64,000 nucleotides of DNA from assembly GCA_016707585.1 (NCBI GenBank), contig JADJHL010000010.1, positions 1 to 64,000 on the forward strand. Direction: 5' to 3'. A program made the position numbers and the translations under genes. Numbering within the stretch: position 1 is the stretch's first letter; the number at the start of each line of letters is the position of its first letter. The notes beneath the pieces were generated by a model, which worked only from the letters and a program-made list of their open reading frames with translations, was not told the DNA's origin and ran no database searches. The stretch comes from Ignavibacteriales bacterium (GTDB taxonomy: Bacteria > Bacteroidota > Ignavibacteria > Ignavibacteriales > Ignavibacteriaceae). Of this stretch, positions 1 through 11,482 are shown piece after piece.

Positions 1-1103
1 ATGAAGGTGATACAATTATTGTTGATGGATTTCATGGATATATTATTACAAATCCAACTGAAGTGCAATTAAATTTCTTTACAGAAAAGCAAAAGAAGTT
101 ACAAGAAATTCAAAAAGGTCTAGAAGAATTTAGAGATCAACCAGCTGTAACTTTAGATGGAAAAGAAATAAAGTTAGAAGCAAATGTTGATGTTACTGGT
201 GAGATTGATGTTGTACTTACAAGTAATGCGCATGGAATTGGTTTGTATCGATCTGAACAAATCTTAAATGAGCTTGGCGTTTTTCCTGAAGAAGAGGAAC
301 AGACTGTTATTTATTCTAAACTTGCATCAAGAATTTATCCGAAAGTTGTTACAATTAGAGCATTTGATATTGGTGGTGATAAGTATAGAATTAGTGAGTA
401 TAAAGAACCGAATCCTTTTTTAGGTTTACGCGGAGTAAGATTTCTATTAGATAATGAAACATTATTCAGAACTCAGATTCGTGCGGTGTTAAGAGCTAGT
501 GAAAACAAAAATGTTAGGTTGATGATTCCAATGATTTCAACGCTTGATGAAGTTTGGCGATCACTGGATATTATTCACGAGTGTAAAAGTGATTTGAAAA
601 GAGAAAAAATAAAATTTGATAATCACATTAAAATTGGAATTATGGTTGAGGTACCTTCAGCAGCAGTTATGGCAAAGGAATATGCTGAAGAAGTTGACTT
701 TTTAAGCATAGGAACAAATGATTTAATTCAATATATGATGGCTGTAGATCGAGGTAATGATTTAGTTTCAAATTTGTATCAGGAATTTAGTCCAGTTGTG
801 GTTAGAACGATTGAACATATTGTAAAAGCAGCAAAGCATAGTAAAATTCCAGTTAGTATTTGTGGAGAAATGGCCGCAGATACTTTAGCAATTCCTTTGC
901 TTGTTGGATTGGGCTTGGATTCTTTAAGTATGTCTCCAAATACAATTTTATACGCAAAAAAAATCATAAGAGATTTTGAATATAAAAAAGCTAAGATTTT
1001 AGCAGAAGAATGTTTGCAATGTAAAACTGAAATTGATATTCAGAAAAAAGTTAAAAAGTTCTTTGATGATAATAACATAACAAGAACAAGGAATATTATC
1101 TAG
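1..1103 (+). CDS. ptsI: Phosphoenolpyruvate-protein phosphotransferase (PTS enzyme I), 5' truncated
   Basis: The frame is open from the window edge (first full codon at base 3), so the N-terminal HPr-binding domain and the active-site histidine lie outside. What remains is the end of the swivelling phosphohistidine domain (VDGFHGYIITNPT) and the full PEP-binding TIM barrel: NAHGIGLYRSEQ, TIRAFDIGGDKY, GLRGVRFLLDN, IGIMVEVPSAA, SIGTNDLIQYMM and the catalytic-cysteine loop SICGEMA. Enzyme I takes phosphate from PEP and passes it to HPr in the cytoplasm. The next gene starts one base after the stop, so the two are probably co-transcribed. No sugar-specific PTS component is visible here, so the role may be regulatory or for transport encoded elsewhere. 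Confidence 0.93.
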   Translation, partial: EGDTIIVDGFHGYIITNPTEVQLNFFTEKQKKLQEIQKGLEEFRDQPAVTLDGKEIKLEANVDVTGEIDVVLTSNAHGIGLYRSEQILNELGVFPEEEEQTVIYSKLASRIYPKVVTIRAFDIGGDKYRISEYKEPNPFLGLRGVRFLLDNETLFRTQIRAVLRASENKNVRLMIPMISTLDEVWRSLDIIHECKSDLKREKIKFDNHIKIGIMVEVPSAAVMAKEYAEEVDFLSIGTNDLIQYMMAVDRGNDLVSNLYQEFSPVVVRTIEHIVKAAKHSKIPVSICGEMAADTLAIPLLVGLGLDSLSMSPNTILYAKKIIRDFEYKKAKILAEECLQCKTEIDIQKKVKKFFDDNNITRTRNII

Positions 1104-1104
1104 T

Positions 1105-2139
1105 ATGGAAATAAAAGAATACGTTCAAAAGTACGATCCGCAGAATCAGTTTGATGTTTTGGTAAACTCGTATAAACAAATTGAGTTCGCCTGGAATAAT
1201 GAAGTTAAAATATCCGGAATTAATGTAACAGAAATATCAAACATAATTGTAAGCGGTTTAGGTGGTTCTGCAATTAGCGCAGATTTAATGCGTAACTTTT
1301 TAGGTGATGAACTTATAGTTCCTTATATCGTAAACAGAAATTACAATCTTCTAAAGTTTGCAAATAAAAATACATTGTTTATTGCTTCATCTTATTCTGG
1401 TAACACTGAAGAAACAATTTCAGCTTTGCAACAAGCGATAAAGCTTGGATGTAAAATTGTTTGCATCACAACTGGCGGAGAAGTTGAAAAAATTGCAAAG
1501 AAAAATAATCTTTCCTGTGTAAAAGTTCAGCCGGGTTTTCAACCACGTTATGCACTTGGACTAAGTTTCTTTTCCTTATTAAAAGTTTTACAAGAAATAA
1601 ATCTAATTGGCAATCAAAATGTCATAGCTCAAAATATTTTATCTAACTGGAAGAATAACGGTGTGGAGTTTTCAAAAGCAGGTAATAAAGCTATTACGTT
1701 TGCAGAATCACTTGTTGGTTTTATTCCTGTAATATATTCTGTTTCTGATTCAACAAACTCAATTGGTTATAGATTAAAATGCCAGGTAAACGAAAATTCT
1801 AAACTCTATGCTTTTCATCACGAAATTCCTGAAATGAATCATAACGAAATAATCGGTTGGGAATCTTACCAGGAAAAACAATTCCATGCAAAGATTGTAA
1901 ACATAGTTGATGAAACTTATCATCCTCAAATCCAAAAACGATTAGAAATATTAAAGGATATTTTTTCAAAATCAGGTGTAGAAATAATTACTTTAAAAAG
2001 CAACGAAGAAAATTTTAAGGTAAGACTATTGGATTTGATTTATTTGGGAGATTGGATAAGTTATTACTTAGGAGTGTTAAGAGGATTTGACCCAAGTGAA
2101 ATTGATAACATTCATACTCTTAAAGAAAAACTAAAATAA
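1105..2139 (+). CDS. Bifunctional phosphoglucose/phosphomannose isomerase
   Basis: A 344-residue protein with two SIS folds. The first carries GLGGSAISADL (about residues 51-61) and the phosphosugar-binding SSYSGNTEET (about 95-104). The conserved EMNHNEIIGWE segment (about 242-252) carries catalytic-type Glu and His residues. Length and motifs match the small archaeal/bacterial bifunctional glucose-6-phosphate/mannose-6-phosphate isomerase family rather than classical Pgi of about 550 residues. It would interconvert fructose-6-P with glucose-6-P and mannose-6-P, linking glycolysis to sugar-nucleotide supply. It starts ATG directly after the ptsI stop, which supports an operon. The paralogue SIS-PGI is the only close alternative. 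Confidence 0.88.
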   Translation: MEIKEYVQKYDPQNQFDVLVNSYKQIEFAWNNEVKISGINVTEISNIIVSGLGGSAISADLMRNFLGDELIVPYIVNRNYNLLKFANKNTLFIASSYSGNTEETISALQQAIKLGCKIVCITTGGEVEKIAKKNNLSCVKVQPGFQPRYALGLSFFSLLKVLQEINLIGNQNVIAQNILSNWKNNGVEFSKAGNKAITFAESLVGFIPVIYSVSDSTNSIGYRLKCQVNENSKLYAFHHEIPEMNHNEIIGWESYQEKQFHAKIVNIVDETYHPQIQKRLEILKDIFSKSGVEIITLKSNEENFKVRLLDLIYLGDWISYYLGVLRGFDPSEIDNIHTLKEKLK

Positions 2140-2163
2140 TCTAAAATTAAAAGAGCACTGATT

Positions 2164-4979
2164 TTGAAGAACCAGTTTAAATACATTTTATTTTTTCTAC
2201 TGATTCTTTCCTGTCATTCATATTCTCAATTTTATTACTTCGGACGTAACAAAGTTCAGTACGATAAATTTGATTGGAAAATTATTCGTACTGAACATTT
2301 TAATATTTATTACTATGGCGAGATGGAACGAGTAGCTGAGATTGGTGCCGTTTATGCCGAAGAAGTTTTTGATGAACTTAAAGTTAGAATGAATAATGTT
2401 GTTACACGCAAAGTTCCACTGATATTTTATAATACTTCAAATCACTTTCAACAAACAAATACAACTCCAGGTTTTATTCCTGACGGAGTTGGTGGATTCT
2501 TTGAGTTCCTGAAAGGCCGGGTTGTAATACCTTCAACAGGTTCATTGTCTGATTTCAAACACGTAATTCGTCACGAACTTGTTCATGTTTTTATGATGAA
2601 TAAAATTTTTAGAGTACTACGAGATCATCGCCAGACTACAGATAGAACACCGCCACTTTGGTTTGTAGAAGGTTTGGCTGAACATTACTCGACTGAACCT
2701 GATGCACAGGCAGAAATGGTAATGAGAGATGCTGTAACAAATGGATATCATTTTGGATTGGAAAATATCTGGAAGATTTATGGCTCGTTTTTAATGTATA
2801 AAGAAGGCCAAAGTTTTTTAGAATTTGTTGAAGAAAAATATGGATCAGAAAAAATTGAATTGATGCTTGAAAATTTCTGGATGCACTCAAATTTTAATGA
2901 AACAATTGAAGAAATTTTGGGAATCAGCATTGAAGAAATTGATAATGAATGGGAATATTATTTAAGAAAAAATATTATCCTTTATATGCTGAGCGAGCGC
3001 CACAAGATGTTGATGCAGAAAAATTAACGGATTTTGGTTATAATTTTTCTCCAGTTTACTGCAAGCAAAACAAAATAGATTACATTTATTTTGTTGCAAA
3101 TAGAAGTGGTTATTCTTCCATTTATCGAATTGAACTTGATGAGGAGTTAAATCCAATTGAGGATCCAGAATTAGTGATTACTGGAGAACAAACAGAAGAG
3201 CTTGAAGCATTTCATCTTTTCCAATCAGCAATAGATGTTTCAAAAAATGGTTTACTTGCTTTTGTAGTTAAAAGTGGAGCGACCGACGTTATTCATTTTC
3301 TTTCAACTGAAAATGATAAAATAAATAACACGATTCAAAAAGATTATCTTATTTACATTTCTTCTCCAAAATTTTCTGATGATGGAAATAAAATTGTATT
3401 TCACGCAGTTGATCAAAAAGGATTTGCAGATATTTACACTTTTGATTTATTGACTGATTCACTTTTAAGATTAACCAATGATTATTTTGATGATCGTGAT
3501 CCATCTTTTGGATTAGATCAAAATCAAATTCTTTTTTCATCTGATAGAACAGCTGGAAAATATGAAAAGAATTATAATATCTTTTCTTATAATATTACTT
3601 CACATCAAATCGATTACGTAACTTATAATAAATATAATAATTACAATCCGGTTTTATCACCAAACAAGAAAAAACTAAATCTAACTTCTGATGCTGATGG
3701 AGTTAGAAATATCTGGCAGATAAATATTAATGATAAAAAATTTAGCAGTGAGCAAAAGAAAGTAACAAGATTTTTAACCAGTGCTTTTGATCCAAGATTT
3801 TTAAATGATTCAACTTTGTTGTTTGCCGGATTTGAAAACTTTTCATTTCATCTATACAAATTAAATGAACAACCTTTAGTTACTGATTCAATCTCATTAG
3901 TCATTAATAACATACCCACATCATCACAAAACTGGCAGGCAGGTATTTTTAGAAATTCTGATAAAGTGCAAAAACTATTTTATGAAAAAGAATATTCATT
4001 GGATTTTGCAACCGGCGTTGTTTCAACAGATCCATTATTTGGTACACGTGGCGGCGCAATTTTAGCTTTAAGCGATTTACTCGGAGATGATAAATTTATT
4101 TTTCTTTTATATAACTCTGCAACAGTTCAAAGTGATATCCTACGAAGTTTTAATATAGCAGTGCAAAGAGTAAATCTGTCTAAAAGAGTTAATTATGGCT
4201 ATGGAGTATTTAATTTTAGTGGTAACAGATATGATATTACTGAATCAGATGAATTCTTCTATGAAAGAAGTTTTGGCGCAACAACTTTTTTAAGTTATCC
4301 AATTTCTAAGTTTAACAGAATAGAATATACAGTTACTTTAATGAATCAAGATCGTGAAATCGTTCAAGGAATTTCTTCTCGTAAATCAGTGCTGTTAAGT
4401 AACTCAGTAGCTTATGTTCATGATAATTCTTTATGGGGACCAAGCGGGCCAATTGATGGTTCACGTTGGTTATTTCTTCTTGGATATTCTAGTGATATCA
4501 AATTTAGCAACATAAATTATTTTAGTGCAATTGCAGATTATAGAGGCTATGCAAGGTTAGGTTATACCACTGCTTTGGCATTACGATTAGCATTATTTTA
4601 CAATGAAGGTAAAGAAGCGCGTAGATATTTTATGGGCGGAAGCTGGGATTTGCGTGGTTGGCCGCGCTGGTCAATTCGAGGTGAAAAAATGTGGTTGTCA
4701 TCAGTTGAATTTAGATTTCCATTAATTGATCATATACAAATTAAGTTTCCAATTTTTGATATCGGATTTTTTGGAATTCGCGGTGCAGCATTTTTTGATA
4801 TGGGAAGTGCGTGGGACAATAAGTATGAAACAACTTATGGTAGCGTTGGTGCTGGAATACGATTTAATCTTTTTAACGTTTTAGTTTTACGATATGATAT
4901 GGGCAAAAAGATTGAAAATGATTTTACAGAATTTCAAAATGGATTGTTTTATCAATTTTTCTTTGGATGGGATTTTTGA
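2164..4979 (+). CDS. Secreted metallopeptidase-like / TolB-propeller / outer-membrane barrel protein, frameshifted
   Basis: Two overlapping frames (2164-3027 and 2949-4979) read as one protein of about 938 residues once a single A is restored to the A6 run at 2967-2972; the junction then reads YYLRKKYYPLYAERAP. The TTG start at 2164 is followed by a signal peptide (MKNQFKYILFFLLILSC). Residues 110-180 hold a zinc-peptidase helix, RHELVHVFMMNK, with a downstream Glu in WFVEGLAEHY (peptidase-MA-like). WD40/TolB-like beta-propeller repeats follow (YIYFVANRSGYSS, IVFHAVDQ, ILFSSDRTAGKY). The C-terminal third resembles a surface-antigen barrel (MGGSWDLRGWPRWSIRGEKM). The next gene overlaps the stop as ATGA. 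Function is probably envelope-associated, substrate unknown. Confidence 0.8.
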
Positions 4980-6120
4980 TGAAAAATATTTTCTACTTAA
5001 TTCTTATTTCATCAATCCTGATTTTAAGTGGATGTGCAAAATCTTTAATAAAATTAGTATTAAATGATGAAGCAAATTCTCATTTGATGTTTGGAAAAAA
5101 TAATGCAAGAAACTTTTTCAATCCTGTTGAGGTTAGTGATTCACTAAATCTTATATGGGAAAGCGAGGCTTATGGCAGCTTTACTAACAATTCAGTTATC
5201 TATAAAGATTCCGTAATTATTGTTGGGGATCTTGGTGGAAGAATTCATTGTTTCGATTTGATTTCTGGTAAACAAGTTGGGGTATTAAAATCAAAGGGAT
5301 CAGTTTATTCAACTCCAATTATTATTAAGTACAAACTGGTTTATGCACTTGTTGATCAAAATGAAAATCTTACAGAACTAATCTATTATGATATGTTTAA
5401 CGGTAAGGAACTTGAGACTGTTGAAATTGAAGGAAGAGTATTAACTCAAATGCTGCTTGATGATGACGATATTATTTTATGTACTGAAGATGGCAACGTT
5501 AAAAAGTATTCTAATTCAGGAAATTTGATTTGGGAGTTCAATACAAAATCAAAAATTTATTCTAATCCTGCATCCATTGATAGCATAATCTTAATTGCGA
5601 ATGATAATGGTGAAATTATATCATTAAATTCTGAAACAGGAAAACAGAATTATAAAGTTAAAATTGGCGATCCATTTTTCTCAGGAATATCAATTGATAA
5701 ATCAATTGCTTTTATTGCGGATAATTCTGGTATAATTTATTCATTCGATGTTAAGAATGGCAAATTAAATTGGAGTTTTAAATCATCGGCAAGAATAAAT
5801 ATGAATCCAGCAATCGATGATAAATATCTTTACATAGGAAATCTAAACGGTGATTTATATTCGATTGATAAAAACTCAGGGCAACTAAATTGGAAATCAG
5901 AACTGGATGGAGTTTTAAACAGTACACCCTTTATAACAAATAATCGTGTAATTGTTTCAAATCTTTTTAAATCATTTTCAATCGTAAATAAAGTAAATGG
6001 AAGCGTTACAAAAAATACGCTCTTGAATCAAGATGCAGACTTTCTCCAATTATTATTGATAACAAATTAATAATCGGTTATGACGATGGAGTTTTAAGGG
6101 CTTATGAATTTGTATATTAA
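4979..6120 (+). CDS. BamB-like PQQ-propeller lipoprotein, frameshifted near the 3' end
   Basis: The start is placed at 4979, where ATG overlaps the preceding TGA and the signal peptide begins (MKNIFYLILISS) ahead of a lipobox LSGC. The rest is a repeated seven-blade style propeller with PQQ-type blades (GGRIHCFDLISGKQVG, NGDLYSIDKNSGQLNW), like the outer-membrane assembly factor BamB. The uninterrupted frame stops at 6070, but one extra T in the TTT at 6041-6043 restores FSPIIIDNKLIIGYDDG and a stop at 6120, a natural last blade. The lesion is thus a single-base deletion. It overlaps the next gene start by 17 bases. About 380 residues intact. Confidence 0.82.
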
Positions 6121-6835
6121 AATTCTTTTAGGCTTTCTGCCATTCAGTTTGATTCAATCTCAAGATTGCAAATCTAAACTTATGATTGAATCAGATTTAA
6201 TCCCAATAAATATTTTTATAAATGATTCATTGGTTAGTGAAGAACAAACTTATCAAACAGAACTTGCTGATGGATTTTATAAAATTGTTGTGATGGAAAA
6301 TGTTGATCGTTGGGATGCTAAAACTTTTATTGATTCGATTGATCTTAAAAATTGTGAAGTTAAAAAGCTTGTTTATAAATCTGAACGTAAAGCAGAAAAT
6401 AAAATATATTTGGATTCATCTCCTCAAGACGCTTATGTTTTTGAAAATGATTCTTTGTTGGGAAATACTCCTTTGTTTATCGGAAATTTCTCAAATGAAT
6501 TGAAGCTAACAAAACCTGGCTATGAAGATAAGATAATTTCTAATAATCAATTTATAGAAAATAATTTAGTCAGCCTTAAATTTATAGGTGATAAAAAAGA
6601 AGAATCTTTTTTTTATTCCACTGAGTTTCAAATCCTTGCAGGTTCAGCATTAGTTTTAGGCGGTCTGAGTGCTTACTATAAGCTTAAGGCTGATGATGCA
6701 TTTGATGACTATCAATTTACCGGTGATAAGGCTATGCTTGATAAGACTAATGATTTTGATGTTGTTAGTGGAGTGACATTTACAGCTTTGCAAATTAATT
6801 TTGGATATATACTTTATAGATTTTTAACAGAATAA
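6104..6835 (+). CDS. PEGA-domain envelope protein
   Basis: A 243-residue protein starting ATG at 6104 with AAGGG just upstream. It has a short N-terminal hydrophobic signal (IKILLGFLPFSLIQSQ). A PEGA-type segment lies at about residues 105-150 (AYVFENDSLLGNTPLFIGNF then LKLTKPGYEDKII), the short beta-sandwich found in surface and secreted proteins. A hydrophobic stretch at about 178-195 (ILAGSALVLGGLSAYYKL) and another near the C-terminus resemble membrane-anchoring segments seen in similar Bacteroidetes/Ignavibacteria proteins. It overlaps the BamB-like gene and probably shares its mRNA. The specific function is not recognisable. Confidence 0.7.
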   Translation: MNLYIKILLGFLPFSLIQSQDCKSKLMIESDLIPINIFINDSLVSEEQTYQTELADGFYKIVVMENVDRWDAKTFIDSIDLKNCEVKKLVYKSERKAENKIYLDSSPQDAYVFENDSLLGNTPLFIGNFSNELKLTKPGYEDKIISNNQFIENNLVSLKFIGDKKEESFFYSTEFQILAGSALVLGGLSAYYKLKADDAFDDYQFTGDKAMLDKTNDFDVVSGVTFTALQINFGYILYRFLTE

Positions 6836-6880
6836 TGTATTTAGTTTTCATTCCTTATCCTTCCTGATTATTTTTAATAT

Positions 6881-7732
6881 ATGATTACAGTTTTAGAAGC
6901 AATAAAGCTCTCAACAGAATATCTTGAAAAAAAACAAGTTGAAACTCCAAGAGCTAATGCTGAAATATTACTTGCAGAAGTTCTTAAATGTAAAAGATTG
7001 GAATTATATCTTGCATTTGATAAACCAGTAAGTGATGAGGAGTTAAATCAATATCGCGAGTTTATTAAGAAAAGGGGAATGCGGATTCCCTTGCAATACA
7101 TTGTTGGTAATGTTGATTTCTTTGGATTGAAATTAATAGTGAATGAAAACGTTTTGATTCCTAGACCTGAAACGGAATTATTAGTTGAAAAAATAATTGA
7201 AGAAAATTCTTCAAAAGAAAATTTAAGAATATTAGATATTGGTACTGGCAGTGGAAATATTTCTATTTCACTTTGCAAAAGTTTAAATAATTCTAAAGTT
7301 ATTGGAATTGATGTCAATGACAAATCACTTGAAGTTGCAAAACTAAATGCCGATTCTAATGATGTAAAATTCAATATCGATTTTATAAAATTTGATATGA
7401 TGAAAGATGATATTTCAAAAGTAGGCAAGTTTGATTTGGTCGTATCAAATCCGCCTTACGTATCTGTAAATGATTATCAGTTTCTTGAACCTGAACTAAA
7501 AATACACGAACCCAGACAAGCTTTAACTGATGAGTCAGATGGCTTATCTTTTTATAAAAAGATTGTTGCTCTTTCAAAAAATCTATTAAATCCATCAGGT
7601 AAGATATATTTTGAAATTGGAAAAGATCAGCATAAAGATATTTATGAAGATGATGCAAGATAAAGTTTACTATTTAAAATCATTAAAGATTATTCCGGAA
7701 TTGAAAGAATAATTTGTGGAGAACTAGGATGA
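6881..7732 (+). CDS. prmC: Release factor glutamine N5-methyltransferase, with an in-frame stop near the 3' end
   Basis: PrmC methylates the GGQ glutamine of peptide-chain release factors using SAM. The N-terminal helical domain is followed by the SAM site ILDIGTGSGNISI (about residues 113-125) and the catalytic NPPYVS motif (about 190-195). A TAA at 7661-7663 cuts the protein after IYEDDAR. The same frame then stays open and gives the expected C-terminal strand (FKIIKDYSGIERIICGEL) to a TGA at 7730-7732 that overlaps the dtd ATG. The stop is therefore a point change or compensating indels. As sequenced, the product would be 260 residues and lack its last beta strand. Confidence 0.88.
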
Positions 7733-8193
7733 GAGCACTTGTACAAAGAGTTTCTGAAGGCGGAGTTTACATCACAAAAGAAAATTATAAAGCTGAAATT
7801 GGAAAAGGAATAGTTATTCTTCTTGGAATCAAATATGATGATAATGAAAATGATTTAACATTTGTTGCAGATAAATGCACCAACTTAAGAATATTTGAAG
7901 ATGAAAATGAAAAAATGAATTTATCTTTAAAAGATATTAATGGTGAAGTATTAATTATTTCTCAATTTACATTATATGGAGATGCTCAAAAAGGAAATCG
8001 GCCAAGTTTTACAGAAGCTGCTCGACCAGAAATTGCGATACCGATTTATGAAAGATTTATAGAGAGAATGAAAATAAATCTTGGAAAAGAAAAAATTAAA
8101 TGTGGGATTTTTGGTGCAATGATGGATGTCAAAATTATAAATGATGGACCAGTAACAATTCTTGTTGAATCAAAAAAACAGGATAAAAATTGA
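7729..8193 (+). CDS. dtd: D-aminoacyl-tRNA deacylase
   Basis: A 154-residue cytoplasmic enzyme that hydrolyses D-amino acids (and mischarged glycine) from tRNA. The start at 7729 gives the canonical N-terminus MRALVQRVSEGGV and overlaps the prmC TGA as ATGA; the ATG 15 bases upstream would add five unconserved residues. The family motif SQFTLYGD lies at about residues 79-86. The C-terminal Gly-cisPro loop is present as NDGPVTILVE. Length equals the family norm. The stop overlaps the TTG of the next frame. Confidence 0.95.
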   Translation: MRALVQRVSEGGVYITKENYKAEIGKGIVILLGIKYDDNENDLTFVADKCTNLRIFEDENEKMNLSLKDINGEVLIISQFTLYGDAQKGNRPSFTEAARPEIAIPIYERFIERMKINLGKEKIKCGIFGAMMDVKIINDGPVTILVESKKQDKN

Positions 8194-9090
8194 ATCCGGT
8201 TTTGATGATATTTATTGATGGAATTGGAATTGGCAAAAAAGATTACGAATTCAATCCATTCTTTAAATATGGATTTAAAACATTTGAAAATATATTTGGC
8301 GAAATACCGCACCTTGAAAATCAATATTTAAATAAAAATGGATATTACCTTTTTCCAACTGATGCAACTTTAGGTGTTGATGGTTTGCCACAAAGTGGAA
8401 CTGGGCAAGTCTCAATCTTTTGCGGAATTAATGCTCCGCAATTAGTTGGAAAACATTTTGGTCCATTTCCATATTCAACAACAATTCCATTTATTGAAGA
8501 AAAAATATATTTAAATATTACAAAGATTTAAATCGTAATGTTTGTTTTGCAAATGCTTATCCAAAGGTATTTTTTGATTATTTGGAATCAGGTAAAACAC
8601 GTTTAAGTACAACTTCACCATGTGCAGGTTAAGTGGTGTAAAACTTAATACCATCTGAAATTAGAAAAGGAAGAGCTTTAACCGCAGAAATCACAAATGA
8701 ACGATGGAATCAAAAAATTAAATTATCAACTTGAAGGTTATTTACCCAAAAGCAGCTAAAAGACTACTTAAAATTGCATACAAAAATGATTTTACTTTAT
8801 ATGAGTTTTTCCTTTCTGATCATCTTGGGCACGGAAGAATTGCAGATGAATTTGATTCAATCTATAAAAATCTTGATGAGTTTTTGTTTTCAGTATTAAC
8901 TGAAATGGATAAAGATAAATTATCTTTAATTATTTGTTCAGACCATGGAAACTTAGAAGATTTATCAGTAAAATCTCATACAGAAAATCCTGCTTTAACT
9001 ATATCCGCTGGATTGTATGCAAAAGAATTTTCAGAAGAGATCAAAGATTTAACAAATATTAAATCAACAATAATTAAGTATTGTGCTTGA
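8190..9090 (+). pseudogene. Alkaline-phosphatase-superfamily metalloenzyme, broken by several frameshifts
   Basis: Pieces of one gene in changing frames. The N-terminal piece starts TTG at 8190 (TTGA overlap with dtd) and has the metal-binding FIDGIGIG and the nucleophile region SGTGQVSIFCGINAP. It breaks in the A run near 8502-8507, where adding one A gives KDLNRNVCFANAYPK. Further breaks lie near 8629, 8654 and 8730. The C-terminal piece (8731-9090) has SDHLGHGR, the metal-binding CSDHGNLEDL and SHTENPA. The order of Asp, nucleophile, DHxxHG and DHGN motifs matches the phosphoglycerate-mutase/phosphopentomutase-like branch. As sequenced it cannot make a full protein. Confidence 0.75.
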
Positions 9091-11471
9091 AAGATTTTCC
9101 ATTTATTAAGTTTGTAGTTTATTTTGTTTTAGGAATATTGCTTCATCCTTTTTAAAGTTAGAAGTTTGGCAAATCTATTAGCATAATTTCTAACATTTAT
9201 ATTTGTTATTACTGTACAAAATTTTTACCTGCAATCATTATCAGATAAAGTAAAACCTTTATTTACTCCATTATTTATTTTATTTGGACTTTTAATAACC
9301 ACAATAAATATTATGAATTCAAATCTCCGCTTTCAAAGTATTACAAAGAAAAAAATTCAAAACTTTATGCAAGGGTATTAAACATTGAACTTTATAGAAG
9401 TTTTGAAATCGTATTAAATGTAAAAGTTGATTCTATTTTTATTAAAGATAGTTTATCAAGAGTAATGATGAACTAATTTGTAAATTCAGAGGTGATTCTC
9501 TTCAAAGAAAAATCTCTATGAAAATCTAAATCCGGAAATAGAATTTTCTTAACAGGCACTTTTCAAAAGGAAGAGATCGAAGAAATCCCTATGAATTTGA
9601 TTATAATAAATATCTTAACTCAAAAGGGATTGCAGGAATATTTATTGCATACGAAACTGATACTTTAAAGATAATTGATAAAAGTGAAAATATATTTTTC
9701 TCATCTCTTTTAGTTTGAAAAAATCAATTGATAATATAATTGTAAGACTTCATGATGAAGAAACTGTTAACTTATTGAGAGGTTTAATATTGGCAGATAG
9801 AAGTGGAATTGATTTAGAAACTAAAAATGCTTTTGTAAACTCCGGTGTAGTTCATATTCTTGCGGTGTCTGGTTTAAATGTTGGATATGTAATTTTAATT
9901 TTTGTAATTGTGTTTGGAAGATTCAGCATCTATATAAGAAGTGGTTTAACAATTACCGGGCTTTTAATATTTATGTTTATTACCGGTGCAACTCCGCCTG
10001 TTGTTAGAGCAACAATTATGGGAATAATTATCATTCTTACTTTTCTTTCCAACCGAAGTACAAATATTTTTAATTCACTGGCAATATCTGCATTTGTAAT
10101 TCTTTTATTTTTCCACAACAAATTTATGATCCGGGTTTTCAATTATCATTTGGTGCAGTTTTATCTACTGCAATAATTTATCCCTACATCGAAACGTGGA
10201 TTGAAAGTATTAACTTAAAATGGAATTGGATTAAAAAATTAATTTTGTTTATTGGTGTTTCATTCAGTGCACAAATTGGGACAATCCCATTTACACTAAT
10301 TTATTTTGCAAAAGCTTTCTGTTGTATCTATACTGACTAATTTATTTGTAATCCCAATTTCTGGAATTATAACTGCTATTGCATTTGTAACGATATTTTT
10401 AGGATCGTTTTCACAAAGCATTACAATTTATTTTGCGGCTTCAAATAATTTGCTAACATTTATAATGATGGAGTTTATTAGATATACCGGAAATTTAGAA
10501 ATATCATTTCTCTGGATTAGAAATTATACTTTATACGATTCAATTGTGTTTTATTCTGTGCTTACGTTATTTATTTATGCGCTTAGTAAGTTTGAAAAAC
10601 TACTTGTTAAAAATATTTTCTCAATATCCTGTTTTGCAATGTTATTTTATTATTCATCATTTGATGACGCGAAGCTTTTAGCTGATAATAAATTGAGTGT
10701 ATTAATGATTGATGTTGGGCAGGGGATTCATTTTTAATAAAATTTCCAAATGGCAAAATTGCATTGATTGATGCAGGTGAAGCCAATCCATATTTTGATA
10801 ATGGAGAAAAAGTTATTACCCCTTTATTGGATAATCTTGGTATTGATAAAATTGATTATGGGTTTATTTCACATTTAGATTTAGATCATTATGGTGGATT
10901 TGTTTCATTAATTTATAATGATAGGATAAAAGAAGTTTATCGGCCATTGCCGGATTCAAGTTCAAAATCTTTAAGATTGGAAAAATTTCTACAACTTAAA
11001 AAAATTAAAACAGGATTTTATAACAAAAGTGATTTCAATATCGATAACACTAAACTTTATTTTTTAAATGAGCCTAACAATATTGCTTATTCCAAATTCT
11101 CAGGTAATGATAAAAGCGGAGTTATTAAAATAGTTTACGGGAAAACATCATTTTTATTTGTTGGGGATTGTGAATATCCAGCTGAATATTTTCTATCAAA
11201 TAATTTTAGAAATGTTTTAGATTCTGATGTGCTAAAGGTTGGTCATCACGGCAGTCCGACAGCATCATCTGAGATTTTTATAAGTTTAGTTTCGCCAAAA
11301 ATATCTTTGGTAAGTTCGGGAATAAAAAATAAATTTAAGCATCCAGCTGAATCAGTTATTGCAGCACTAAATAATATTAATTCTAAAGTATTAAGAACGG
11401 ATAAATTAGGTGCTGTTTTACTTCAATCTGATGGAAAAGAAATTAAACAAATTGAATGGAAAGAAAATTAA
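9087..11471 (+). pseudogene. comEC: ComEC/Rec2 family DNA-uptake channel, broken by many frameshifts
   Basis: Fragments in order match ComEC: an N-terminal membrane start (FPFIKFVVYFVLGILLHPF) from a TTG at 9087; the DUF4131 landmark RRNPYEFDYNKYLNSKGIAG near 9580-9640; the Competence domain in 9715-10176 (RGLILADRSG, HILAVSGLNVGY, GATPPVVRATIMG) and 10306-10737; and a metallo-beta-lactamase-like domain (SHLDLDHYGG, KVGHHGSPTAS) in 10764-11471. One clear lesion is a missing G near 10717-10720, where restoring it gives DVGQGDSFLIKFPNGK. At least eight shifts are needed overall. ComEC normally carries single-stranded DNA across the inner membrane. Either the gene is dead here or the sequence is poor. 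Confidence 0.85.
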
Positions 11472-11482
11472 AGGAGAATTTA

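Noticed and set aside
2636..3540. Minus-strand reading frames inside the peptidase/propeller gene
   Set aside because: They are shadows of a well-conserved plus-strand coding sequence.
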